Assembly (NCBI RefSeq): GCF_027891095.1
Contig: NZ_JAQIIO010000008.1
Coordinates: 79,234 to 143,233, forward strand
Direction of reading: 5' to 3'
Length of the DNA stretch: 64,000 nucleotides
Origin: Aliiroseovarius salicola
GTDB lineage: Bacteria; Pseudomonadota; Alphaproteobacteria; Rhodobacterales; Rhodobacteraceae
Every line of letters begins with the position of its first letter. Within the stretch, counting starts at the first letter, position 1. The position numbers and the translations under genes were made by a program. Shown one piece after another: positions 20,841 to 28,630 of this stretch. The notes under the pieces were generated by a model. That model was not told where the DNA came from, ran no database searches, and worked only from the letters and a program-made list of their open reading frames with translations.

Positions 20841-22139
20841 ATGGCACAGTCCAAAACCTCAATGAAGCGCCCCGCCTATTATATTCCGCTTTCATCGGGC
20901 TGGGTGGCGGCCACGGCCATACCATCGCTGTTTTTCCTGTGGCCCGACACTCAGTTCCTGTCGCCAAGAGACGCCTGCAACCTCTACATCCTGTCCCTGT
21001 TTCTCGTCCTTGCGTTTTATGAGCTTGTCTTCCTCAAGATCCATAACAGCGCGGGCACCGGGCTTCGGTTTGATCCCCGGAACTTCTCAAATTCCGCCTA
21101 TCAGATGGACTATGGGGTCAAGATGGTCGGGCTGGTGGCAACGCTGGCCCTATTGACCGCGTTCTACACTGTGGCCGATCTTTATAAAGACGAGTGGTAT
21201 GCCCCGTTTTTCACCACCCTCTCGGACTACTGGGCGCTGTTCCTCTTTGTGATCTTTGCGAATGTAACGTTGTCACATTTCTCGATGGTTCGGCCAAGAG
21301 ACGGGATCTGGCATCTGGGATATATGCTGCTTTCTCTAGGACGCGGCGACATCGACTATGACAAGATCAGCGCCCATATGCTGAGCCTGTGTGTAAAAGG
21401 ATTCTTCACGCCCTTGATGTATTGTTACCTGGTCTATGACTGGGACTATCTACAGGGCATCGACCTCGGCGCGTTCTCGGGATTTCCCAGCGTCTACGAG
21501 TTCATGTATCGGTTCTTCTTTTTCGCAGATCTGAGCCTCGTGGTGGTGGGGTATGCCTTTGCGGCCCGGTTCTTGAATTCACAAATTCGCTGGACGGAAT
21601 CTACCATGTTGGGCTGGGTCGTTTGCATCCTGTGCTACGCGCCGTTCTGGCAAATGTTTTCCCGCCAATATTTTGACTATTTCAGCCCAAGCTACACTTG
21701 GGGAAACTGGCTGTGGGAATACCCGGTGCTCTACGGGATCTGGGGGACAACAATCCTGGCCCTTCTGGCGATCTACACCATGGGGACAATGCGCATGGGG
21801 CTGCGGTTTTCCAACCTGACCTATCGCGGCGTATCCTACGGGTTTCCGTTCAACCTCACCAAACACCCGCAATATATCTCCAAGAATGCCACTTGGTGGC
21901 TGATCGAAATTCCATTCATCGCAGCGGATGTTGTGACCGGTTTGTCAAACTGCCTCTCGCTGGCCGGGGTGAACTGTATCTACTACCTGCGTGCAAAATG
22001 CGAAGAGCGGTGCCTGCGACCCTCCCCCTCTTACCGCGCGTATGAACGGCACATCGCTGAACACGGGCTAATTGCCCGGATAGGTAAGCGTTTGAAGAAG
22101 CCCCGGGCCGAAGCTGCACCTCAGCAATCAGAACAATAA
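20841..22139 (+). CDS. Polytopic membrane protein with isoprenylcysteine carboxyl methyltransferase (ICMT/PEMT)-like C terminus
   Basis: 432 aa, about eight to ten hydrophobic segments (for example VAATAIPSLFFLWP, LYILSLFLVLAFYELVFL, MVGLVATLALLTAFYTV, ADLSLVVVGYAFAA). The C-terminal portion has KHPQYISKNATWWLIEIPF and YYLRAKCEERCLRPSPSYRAY, the pattern H-P-x-Y ... RA..EE..L......Y..Y seen in membrane methyltransferases of the ICMT/PEMT/DUF1295 group, where it binds SAM. Bacterial members modify lipids or small molecules rather than prenylated proteins. 95 nt upstream of the DsrE-like gene, same strand. Substrate unknown. Confidence 0.75.
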   Translation: MAQSKTSMKRPAYYIPLSSGWVAATAIPSLFFLWPDTQFLSPRDACNLYILSLFLVLAFYELVFLKIHNSAGTGLRFDPRNFSNSAYQMDYGVKMVGLVATLALLTAFYTVADLYKDEWYAPFFTTLSDYWALFLFVIFANVTLSHFSMVRPRDGIWHLGYMLLSLGRGDIDYDKISAHMLSLCVKGFFTPLMYCYLVYDWDYLQGIDLGAFSGFPSVYEFMYRFFFFADLSLVVVGYAFAARFLNSQIRWTESTMLGWVVCILCYAPFWQMFSRQYFDYFSPSYTWGNWLWEYPVLYGIWGTTILALLAIYTMGTMRMGLRFSNLTYRGVSYGFPFNLTKHPQYISKNATWWLIEIPFIAADVVTGLSNCLSLAGVNCIYYLRAKCEERCLRPSPSYRAYERHIAEHGLIARIGKRLKKPRAEAAPQQSEQ

Positions 22140-22233
22140 ACGGCACCCAGTTCGAGATCAGCATCCAGATACCTAGACTCATTCGCATATGTAGAAGTAT
22201 CCTTCCTTATCCAACAGAGAAGGAAGACCATCA

Positions 22234-22683
22234 ATGATACGCCGAATATTGACGATACTAAGCACGATTATCGCCATCATGGTTGCTCCTGTTTATGCCG
22301 ACGAAGGGGATGACGATATCAAGCGGCTGGCCCTGCAGATCAGCGACAACAACCCTGCAACGTTCAACAAAGCCCTGAATGTTGCCACAAATTTCGCCCG
22401 TGGAATGAGCGAAGCCGGCGAACTCTACGAAATTGAAATTGTTGCTTTCAATGCTGGGCTTCACCTCTTGCGTGAGGATACGTCTCCGGTGATCGACAGA
22501 ATTACCAGCATTTCGGCGAGCATCCCAGAGGTGACATTCAGCGCCTGCGGCAACACGATCAAAGGTATGACGAAGAAAGAGGGAGCCTCTCCGCCGATCT
22601 CTGCTCATGCACAGGTCGTTCCGGCAGGTGTGGTGCGGCTGATGGAGCTGGACAGCGAGGGTTACTTCATCATCAGGCCATAG
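22234..22683 (+). CDS. Secreted DsrE/DsrF-like protein
   Basis: 149 aa with an N-terminal signal peptide (MIRRILTILSTIIAIMVAPV, cleavage after VYA). The mature part has the DsrE fold pattern: DNNPATFNKALNVATNFARG, EIEIVAFNAGLHLLRED, EVTFSACGNTIKGMTKKEG and VVPAGVVRLMELDSEGY. The single cysteine in FSACGNT matches the conserved Cys of periplasmic DsrE-like proteins. Probably a small periplasmic sulfur-related protein, but the reaction is unknown. GAGAAGGAAG precedes the ATG. Confidence 0.85.
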   Translation: MIRRILTILSTIIAIMVAPVYADEGDDDIKRLALQISDNNPATFNKALNVATNFARGMSEAGELYEIEIVAFNAGLHLLREDTSPVIDRITSISASIPEVTFSACGNTIKGMTKKEGASPPISAHAQVVPAGVVRLMELDSEGYFIIRP

Positions 22684-22726
22684 ATTGCGATTGCGGCAGG
22701 AGACTGCCCGCAATTCACGTCAATGC

Positions 22727-23788
22727 TTATGCCACCCCTTGCATGATTGCCGCTTCGGCCCGTGTCAGCGTACGGCGGGCATAGGCGCCATAGGCCATAG
22801 GGTCATAATCCAACGCCGGAAACATCTCGATCAGGCGGGCGCGTTGCCCTGCTTCGACAGCATCGAGCGCAGTGGCGGCGGGATGAAAGCTGTCCGCAGC
22901 GACGCCATTGGCCCAGACCACTTCGTGCCGCTCCAAAAGCAGATGGTAATAGGTGACTTCGCGCACCGAACTGTCAACGATCACCCGGCGTTCATCCACC
23001 AGATCCTGCGCCCGGACCAGCACTTCGTCGGTGTTGAACAACTCTAGCGCACGGGGACCGCGCAGCAACAGCTGGTGTTGTGGGGACACCAGAAGATCTT
23101 CATCCGGTTCGCCAGTGGACAGAGCCCCTGCCCGCACCCGGATCGGACGCAGTTCCGGCATGGCAAACAGACGGGCACCCGAGATACGACGCGTGCCGAT
23201 CCAGAGCACTTTCTGGGCGCCATTGTCGCGGGTTTGAATGTGATCCCCTTCAGACAGATCCTCGATCCGGGCTTCGCCTTCGGGGGTGCGAATGCGCGTG
23301 CCGGGGGTAAAACAGATCACACCTGTGGGTTGGTCGGTCAGCCGGTTCATGTGGCTCGGTTCGAGGTTGGCTTCGACCACCCACAGATCCGCGTTCGCCG
23401 GGGGCACATCATCCACAAACATCAGAAGCGGAGAGCGCTCGGGTCCTGTTTCAATCAACGTGATGGTATAGCTTTGGTGTCCGTCGGTGACCTTGAAGCC
23501 CATGTTCAGAAGCGGATCTTCGACCTGCGCTGAATAAATCGACATCTGCGGGTCCATCGCCGCCCCTACAAGCTTGTGCACAATGCGCGCCGCCCGCTTG
23601 CGTTGATCAGCTTCACCCGAGGCGTGTTCCAGCCTCAGAATGTCCTGCGGTCCGTCAACCCGAAGAGCCTCGCCGGTCCAGCGCCAAATGGCACCTACAC
23701 CCAATGCGGATTTGGCTGCATTGGCCAATCCATCAATTTCCGACTGCGCCCAAGAGATGACAAACGTGCCGTGAAAGCCCGTCTTCAT
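22727..23788 (-). CDS. Hint (Hedgehog/intein) domain-containing protein
   Basis: 353 aa. N-terminal domain of about 155 residues of unknown function (MKTGFHGTFVISWAQSEIDG...), then a Hint_2-type domain opening at the nucleophile cysteine in GVICFTPGTRIRTPEGEARI (about residue 158), with DLLVSPQHQLLLRGPRALEL as the block carrying the conserved His. The C-terminal end VVWANGVAADSFHP lacks the intein HN ending, so self-cleavage at the N side, rather than splicing, is the likely activity. No signal peptide. A perfect CtrA-type box lies 29 nt upstream of the start. Confidence 0.88.
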   Translation of the reverse strand: MKTGFHGTFVISWAQSEIDGLANAAKSALGVGAIWRWTGEALRVDGPQDILRLEHASGEADQRKRAARIVHKLVGAAMDPQMSIYSAQVEDPLLNMGFKVTDGHQSYTITLIETGPERSPLLMFVDDVPPANADLWVVEANLEPSHMNRLTDQPTGVICFTPGTRIRTPEGEARIEDLSEGDHIQTRDNGAQKVLWIGTRRISGARLFAMPELRPIRVRAGALSTGEPDEDLLVSPQHQLLLRGPRALELFNTDEVLVRAQDLVDERRVIVDSSVREVTYYHLLLERHEVVWANGVAADSFHPAATALDAVEAGQRARLIEMFPALDYDPMAYGAYARRTLTRAEAAIMQGVA

Positions 23789-23816
23789 GCCCGTAACCTG
23801 CCATTTTATTTTTTTA

Positions 23817-23832
23817 TTAACGGTAAGTTAAC
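23817..23832. promoter_or_regulatory. CtrA-type binding site upstream of the Hint gene
   Basis: TTAA-CGGTAAG-TTAAC fits the full CtrA consensus TTAA-N7-TTAAC exactly. It overlaps a longer dyad TTAACAC-N12-GTGTTAA (23828-23853). The site is 29-44 nt upstream of the Hint gene start codon, within promoter distance. Confidence 0.6.
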
Positions 23833-23968
23833 ACGGGTGATTCGGAGTGTTAAGCGGTTTCTTAACCTTTTGGATAGGTGCCCTTGCGAAAAGGTCACAC
23901 CGGTGCGGGTCCACATGCGCGGCAATGTCATCCCCCCGGCAATCAAACAAGGCGCGGCTTGAGATCCC

Positions 23969-24775
23969 TCAGTGGCGCACCGCCTGGCGAAGAGCGTCCG
24001 CCAATGTCACCGCCACAAATAAGGATGCCGCGACACAGACAATGGTTGGGCCGGTTGGGGTGTCAAACCAGAATGACAACTGCAACCCGCCGATCACAGA
24101 AGCTGCGCCAATCACCACACCGCCCAGCGCCATGCGCTCGGGTGTCTGGGCCAGCGGGCGGGCTGCCGCGGCCGGGATGACCAGCATGGCGCCAATCAAC
24201 AGCACTCCCACAACCTTGATCGCGACCGCCACCACAAGCGCGAGAGCAAGGGTCAACACCAATTGTTCGCGCTTTGGGTCGATCCCGGATGCGGCAGCCA
24301 GATCCGGGTTGAGCGTTACCGTGAGCAACGCTGACCAGCGCCACCACAAGAGCCCCAAAACCGATATGGCCCCACCCCAGATCACCAGCAGATCCATACG
24401 GCTCACTGCAAGGATATCGCCAAACAGGTAAGCCATCAGGTCAACCCGCACGCCGGACAAGAAGGACACCGCCACAAGGCCGAAGGCGATCGCGGAATGT
24501 GACAATACCCCCAAGAGAGTATCCATTGCATGCCCCCGCGCGCCCAAAGTGGACACGATATACCCCATGCCAAGCGCGGCAATAAGGACACCGGCAAAGA
24601 TCGGGGCTTCGAATGTCAGGGAAAGGGCCACGCCCAGAATGGCCGCGTGGGCGGTCGCGTCGCCAAAAAACGCCATGCGCCGCCAGACCACAAAGCAGCC
24701 CAACGGGGCGGCTGCCAAAGCCACACCAAGCCCGGCGAGGGCGGCGCGGATCATGAAACCATCCAGGAAACTCAT
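23969..24775 (-). CDS. znuB: Zinc ABC transporter permease
   Basis: Inner-membrane permease of the zinc importer; 268 aa with about eight transmembrane segments (MIRAALAGLGVALAAAPLGC at the start, then ATAHAAILGVALSLTF, LALALVVAVAIKVVGVLLI). The motif GDATAHAAILGV matches the ABC-3 family. Its start overlaps the znuC stop by 4 nt, so zur-znuC-znuB form one operon, read from the zur side. Expected to be repressed by Zur with zinc. Confidence 0.95.
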   Translation of the reverse strand: MSFLDGFMIRAALAGLGVALAAAPLGCFVVWRRMAFFGDATAHAAILGVALSLTFEAPIFAGVLIAALGMGYIVSTLGARGHAMDTLLGVLSHSAIAFGLVAVSFLSGVRVDLMAYLFGDILAVSRMDLLVIWGGAISVLGLLWWRWSALLTVTLNPDLAAASGIDPKREQLVLTLALALVVAVAIKVVGVLLIGAMLVIPAAAARPLAQTPERMALGGVVIGAASVIGGLQLSFWFDTPTGPTIVCVAASLFVAVTLADALRQAVRH

Positions 24776-25563
24776 ACGCTGCCCTCCTGATGGGAATGAT
24801 CATGGGTGTGGGCGTGATCGTGGTCGCACCCATCGTGATGGTGATGCCCGTCATGGTCATGGTCGTGGTCATGCTCATGGCGATACAGCGCCAGCGCCCC
24901 ATGGGTGCCCGTCCCAAAGAGTGCGCGGTATTCTGGCGCTGATGCCACGTGTTCCGGTGCGCCTTGGCAGCAGACATGGCCGTTCAGGCAGAGAACCCGG
25001 TCAGAGGCGGCCATCACCACATGCAATTCATGGCTGACCATGAGGACGGCGCAACCCAGCTCCTGTCGCAGCTCTTCGATCAGTGAATAGAAAGCAGCAG
25101 ATCCCGGTTGGTCGAGCCCCTGCGTGGCTTCGTCCAAAACCAAAATGTCGGGCTGCGACAACAGGGCTCGGGCCAGAAGCACCCGCTGAAACTGACCGCC
25201 AGAGAGACTGGCCAGTTGCTGGTCTTCAAAACCCGTTGCCCCCACCCGCTGCAAGGCTGCTTTGGCCGCAGCAGGCGCAACCCTTCCCGGCAGCTGAAGA
25301 AACCGCGACACGGCAAGGGGCAATGTCGGGTCGATATGCAGCTTTTGCGGCACATACCCGATCTTCAACCCCTTTTGCCGGACCACCTTGCCGGCGCTGG
25401 GGCGCAGCGCCCCGATCAGCAGGCGCAGCAGCGTGGACTTGCCGGATCCATTAGGGCCGAGGATGGTGACAATCTCGCCTTTCGAAATGGAAAAATCCAC
25501 GTTGGAGAGGACGGTTTTGCCCCCCTGCCGCATGGTTAGCCCGTCGGTTGTGATTAAGCTCAT
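24772..25563 (-). CDS. znuC: Zinc ABC transporter ATP-binding protein with His-rich tail
   Basis: 263 aa cytoplasmic ATPase of the zinc importer. Walker A GPNGSGKST near residue 35, signature LSGGQFQRVLLARALL near residue 121, Walker B ILVLDEATQGLDQPG. The last 35 or so residues are a His/Asp array (HEHDHDHDHDGHHHH, then CDHDHAHTHDHSH), beginning near residue 228. ZnuC proteins usually end without this, so the tail may be a metal sensor or store. Overlaps zur by 4 nt upstream and znuB by 4 nt downstream. Confidence 0.95.
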   Translation of the reverse strand: MSLITTDGLTMRQGGKTVLSNVDFSISKGEIVTILGPNGSGKSTLLRLLIGALRPSAGKVVRQKGLKIGYVPQKLHIDPTLPLAVSRFLQLPGRVAPAAAKAALQRVGATGFEDQQLASLSGGQFQRVLLARALLSQPDILVLDEATQGLDQPGSAAFYSLIEELRQELGCAVLMVSHELHVVMAASDRVLCLNGHVCCQGAPEHVASAPEYRALFGTGTHGALALYRHEHDHDHDHDGHHHHDGCDHDHAHTHDHSHQEGSV

Positions 25564-26051
25564 GCGGGCGCCCCTTCCGGAGCGGACTGGCAGGCAGGGC
25601 AGAGCCCCTCAACCTCCACCACCATCCGCTCGATGGCAAACCCAACTGCATCAGCCGCCTTTCCAAGGCGACCGACGGACAGGTCGGAATGCGCTTCCGC
25701 CACCTTGCCGCAGCCGCGACAGATCAGAAAGATCGGGGCATGCTCTTCGTCGGGATGGGCGCAAGCAATGAACGCATTCTGTCGCTCGATCTTGTGAACA
25801 AACCCATGGGCGACAAGGAAATCCAGCGCCCGGTAAGCGACCGGCGGTTGCGAGCCGAGATTTTCATTGCGCAGCACATCCAGGATGTCATAGGCGCCCA
25901 ACGCTGTGTGACGCTCCAACAAGATCTCCAGCACCCGCCTGCGCACCGGGGTCAGCTGCAACCCCTCTCGCGCACAATGCGCTTCTGCCGCGGCCAGGGC
26001 GGTGTTGATGCAGCTGCGGTGATCATGTTGGGCAAATCCAAGCGTGTTCAT
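25560..26051 (-). CDS. zur: Zinc uptake regulator, Fur family
   Basis: Zinc-responsive repressor, 163 aa from ATG 26051 (MNTLGFAQHDHRSCINTALA); the frame runs on upstream to 26306 but would cross the Zur box and znuA. Winged helix with LQLTPVRRRVLEILLERHTALGAYDIL, the dimerisation part with FIACAHPDEEHAPIFLICRGCGKV (CxxC structural zinc) and a C-terminal CPAC. First gene of the zur-znuC-znuB operon and divergent from znuA; autoregulation through the shared palindrome is likely. Confidence 0.93.
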   Translation of the reverse strand: MNTLGFAQHDHRSCINTALAAAEAHCAREGLQLTPVRRRVLEILLERHTALGAYDILDVLRNENLGSQPPVAYRALDFLVAHGFVHKIERQNAFIACAHPDEEHAPIFLICRGCGKVAEAHSDLSVGRLGKAADAVGFAIERMVVEVEGLCPACQSAPEGAPA

Positions 26052-26090
26052 AGGAAATCCGGTTTCTAGGCTGAGAGCATTTAGCGGTTG

Positions 26091-26111
26091 ATATGATATA
26101 GTATTACATAT
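26091..26111. promoter_or_regulatory. Zur-type operator between zur and znuA
   Basis: ATATG-AT-ATA-G-TAT-TA-CATAT is an imperfect 21-bp palindrome with the AT-rich look of Fur/Zur boxes. It lies 40 nt upstream of zur and 65 nt upstream of znuA, so it could regulate both. Confidence 0.7.
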
Positions 26112-26125
26112 AGCAAGCAGCAGAT

Positions 26126-26140
26126 TGTTATAGAGTAACA
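26126..26140. promoter_or_regulatory. Second palindrome next to znuA
   Basis: TGTTA-TAGAG-TAACA is a 15-bp dyad with perfect five-base arms, 15 nt from the first Zur-type palindrome and 36 nt before the znuA start. It could be a second, weaker Zur half of the operator or part of the znuA promoter. Confidence 0.45.
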
Positions 26141-26175
26141 CCCCAAAACCGCCCAACTGACCCGAATGAGGCCCC

Positions 26176-27099
26176 ATGTTTCGCGCAACCCTCCTGTCGC
26201 TTGCCTGCCTTCTGTCCAGTCCGTCACTGGCCGAAAGCCCCAATGTCGTCACCGACATTGCCCCAATCCATTCGATTGTTGCACAGGTTATGGAAGGCGT
26301 TGGCACACCTGATTTGATCCTGCCGCCCGGCGCCTCGCCTCATGGTTATGCGATGCGCCCATCCGAAGCGGCCGCTTTGGAAAATGCGGATCTGGTGGTC
26401 TGGGTCGGGCTGGAACTTACCCCTTGGCTGGAAAAGCCACTGCGAACAATCTCAGCGAATACATCTCAGCTTGCATTGCTGGAACATAAAGACACGATGC
26501 GCCTGACCAACCGGGAAACCGCGCTGTTTGCGCCTGAGGAACATGAGGACGAGCATGATCACGACGCGCACAACCATTCAGACGGCGCCACCGACCCGCA
26601 TGTCTGGCTTGACCCGGAAAACGCACGCATCTGGTTGGATGTCATAGCAGAGGCTCTGTCCAATCTGGATCCAGCCAATGCACAGGCTTATCAGGACAAC
26701 GCAGCACGGGCCGAGGCGAAATTGACGCGGCAGATTGACGAGATCCGCACCCAGTTGGCTCGACTAAAAGACACCCCGTATATCGTCTTTCATGACGCCT
26801 ATCAGTATTTTGAAGCTCGGTTTGATCTGGCGGCGACAGGCGCGATTTCAATGAGCGACGCCACGCGCCCCAGCCCCGCCCGCATTGCTGAACTGAAGAC
26901 CGCAATCAAACAGGCCGACATTCGTTGCGCACTGACCGAGCCGCAATTCAATTCAAGCCTGTTCGAAACTGTGTTTGAAGACACCAAGGCGTCGATCCGC
27001 GTGATTGACCCATTGGGAACCAAGCTCACCCCCGGCACGACGCTTTATGGCGATCTGATCAACGATATGGCGCGGGGGCTGACTTCTTGCGCAGAATAG
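26176..27099 (+). CDS. znuA: Zinc ABC transporter substrate-binding protein
   Basis: Periplasmic zinc receptor, 307 aa. Signal peptide residues 1-19 (MFRATLLSLACLLSSPSLA). Zinc ligands expected at GASPHGYAMRPS, DPHVWLDPENARIW and the C-terminal FHDAYQYFEARF region. The usual acidic His-rich loop is present (APEEHEDEHDHDAHNHSDG, about residues 118-137). Divergent from zur with a Zur-type palindrome between. Works with ZnuC and ZnuB encoded on the other strand. Confidence 0.95.
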   Translation: MFRATLLSLACLLSSPSLAESPNVVTDIAPIHSIVAQVMEGVGTPDLILPPGASPHGYAMRPSEAAALENADLVVWVGLELTPWLEKPLRTISANTSQLALLEHKDTMRLTNRETALFAPEEHEDEHDHDAHNHSDGATDPHVWLDPENARIWLDVIAEALSNLDPANAQAYQDNAARAEAKLTRQIDEIRTQLARLKDTPYIVFHDAYQYFEARFDLAATGAISMSDATRPSPARIAELKTAIKQADIRCALTEPQFNSSLFETVFEDTKASIRVIDPLGTKLTPGTTLYGDLINDMARGLTSCAE

Positions 27100-27297
27100 A
27101 CGATGAGAACGTCGACTAAGAGCCCCGGCGACATGTTTGGCGGTGGTTTCAATAAGCTATTTCAGGGACGTAATGGACGTATATCGGGCCACAAGCGCGC
27201 GCGTCCAAACGCATTGGAACCCGGTGGCTATGAAGCGGCTGAGCGAAGGTGAAAGTGATGAGCCATTGCTGAAACCCACACCTTGAACAAGCCAACC

Positions 27298-28113
27298 GGC
27301 TCTGTCAGAGGAAACCGGGTTGAGACGGGCAGGACGCTAATCAAGCATCCTGCCATGCCTAAACGCTCCCCTTTCCGCTATTTCAAAACCAGCCCTGAGA
27401 TCATCCGCCTCGCGGTAATGATGTATGTTCGGTTTCCACTTTCGCTGCGCAATGTGGAAGATTTGCTCCATGAACGTGGCATCGATATCAGCCACGAAAC
27501 CGTGAGATATTGGTGGAACAGATTTGGACCGCTGTTCTCATCGGAAATTCAGAGAAAACGAGTTCAGCAGCTTCGTGCATTTTCACGATGGCAGTGGCAC
27601 CTGGACGAAGTGTTCGTGAAGATCAACGGCGAGCGGCACTACCTATGGCGGGCCGTGGATCACGAAGGAGAGGTGCAGGAAAGCTACGTCACCAAGCGTC
27701 GAAACAAGCGCGCAGCCCTTAAATTCTTGAGGAAGGTGATGAAGCGATATGGTCAGCCAGAGCTTGTCGTTACAGATCGTCTTCGGTCCTATGCGGCTGC
27801 CATGCGCGAGATTGGAAACGCGGACGAGCAGTCAACTGGTCGCTATTTAAACAACCGGATTGAGAACTCGCATCTTCCTTTTCGACGACGAGAGCGCGCC
27901 ATGTCGCGGTTTCGGCGTATGCGAAGTTTGCAAAAATTTGTCGCCATCCACTCCTCAGTCTTCAACCACTTCAATCAGGACCGCAGCCTATCGAAACGTG
28001 AACATTTCAAGCTCAACCGAACCGTCGCTCTCTCTGAGTGGCGCAGCCTTTGCGCGGGATAATGGACAGCCATACGGGCCTAGCTGAGACGAGTTCGAAT
28101 TAGTCTGACAGCA
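27298..28113. mobile_element. IS6-family insertion sequence
   Basis: About 0.8 kb, with one transposase gene. The ends share an inverted core: CTGTCAGA at the left (from 27298, GGCTCTGTCAGAG) and TCTGACAG at the right (28104-28111). Outside the core the right terminus departs from the left, so the exact end and the 8-bp target duplication were not confirmed. The right end cuts a minus-strand gene (28104-28299). Confidence 0.75.
27355..28062 (+). CDS. IS6 family transposase
   Basis: DDE transposase, 235 aa from ATG 27355 (MPKRSPFRYFKTSPEIIRLA), the full IS6/IS26 length. N-terminal helix-turn-helix (LRNVEDLLHERGIDISHETV), then the catalytic residues: D84 in HLDEVFVKING, D141 in VVTDRLRSY, E170 in NNRIENSHLPFRRRERAM, which also carries the family's RRRERxM end. 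The frame is intact, so it could be active. No resistance or passenger gene is present. Confidence 0.93.
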   Translation: MPKRSPFRYFKTSPEIIRLAVMMYVRFPLSLRNVEDLLHERGIDISHETVRYWWNRFGPLFSSEIQRKRVQQLRAFSRWQWHLDEVFVKINGERHYLWRAVDHEGEVQESYVTKRRNKRAALKFLRKVMKRYGQPELVVTDRLRSYAAAMREIGNADEQSTGRYLNNRIENSHLPFRRRERAMSRFRRMRSLQKFVAIHSSVFNHFNQDRSLSKREHFKLNRTVALSEWRSLCAG

Positions 28114-28299
28114 CACGTTGATCAGTTGATGCCATAGGACTGGATCATTGCTGTGATCAACGCTTCCCGCTGCCATCAGCTTCCGGTTCTTTATCTCCCG
28201 CAAGGTTTCCTTCAGGCGATCATCAACCTCTCTAAGGCGGGGGAGTTCATCGACAAATTTGAGGGAACAAAATGGTATAGGCATTTTCGAAAGCGTCAT
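28104..28299 (-). pseudogene. 5' part of an unknown gene truncated by the IS6 element
   Basis: The ATG at 28299 has AAAGGA 7 nt upstream and opens MTLSKMPIPFCSLKFVDELP, REVDDRLKETLREIKNRKLM, then VDHSNDPVLWHQLIN, after which the frame passes into the right end of the insertion sequence. The amino-acid pattern is helical and protein-like. I do not recognise the family. The rest of the gene was not convincingly found left of the element (27100-27297). Confidence 0.45.
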
Positions 28300-28630
28300 G
28301 GTGGATTCCTTTCAGAGCGCGAACCCATGTGGTTCTTGCCAAAGGCCTGAACCGTATTGGTTCGGCGATTGTGTATGAAAGGCTCCGGAGCCCGTGAGAA
28401 CACTTAGGGAACGAAATCAGCGGAAGATCAACAGGACGTTTCAATGACGGCGAACCACTACCTCATGCCAAAGCCGAAACATCTTAAACATGGTAACCCA
28501 CTGATAAATATAAAAAACCACCGACAGGTTACCTGCCGATGGTCATTTGATCTGTGCAGAGTGGTCAAAAATCACCCCTAAGTGGCCAAGTTATGGCGTG
28601 TCCCACAACAACAACTGTCTGAGCGTCAGA
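28300..28630. other. Intergenic stretch downstream of nrdJ
   Basis: No gene is supported. It contains the nrdJ terminator at 28511-28543; the rest is low in coding signal and may be debris from rearrangement next to the insertion sequence. Confidence 0.5.
28511..28543 (-). terminator. Terminator of nrdJ
   Basis: On the minus strand ACCATCGGCAGG pairs with CCTGTCGGTGGT (one mismatch) around a TAA loop and runs into TTTTTTATA. It is 88 nt beyond the nrdJ stop. Confidence 0.85.

Noticed and set aside
20795..21022. 75-codon frame at the start of the membrane methyltransferase-like gene
   Set aside because: It overlaps the better gene in another frame and has no independent signals.
27100..27297. 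Left-hand remainder of the gene cut by the IS6 element
   Set aside because: No frame there continues the truncated product convincingly; short open frames exist on both strands but without support.
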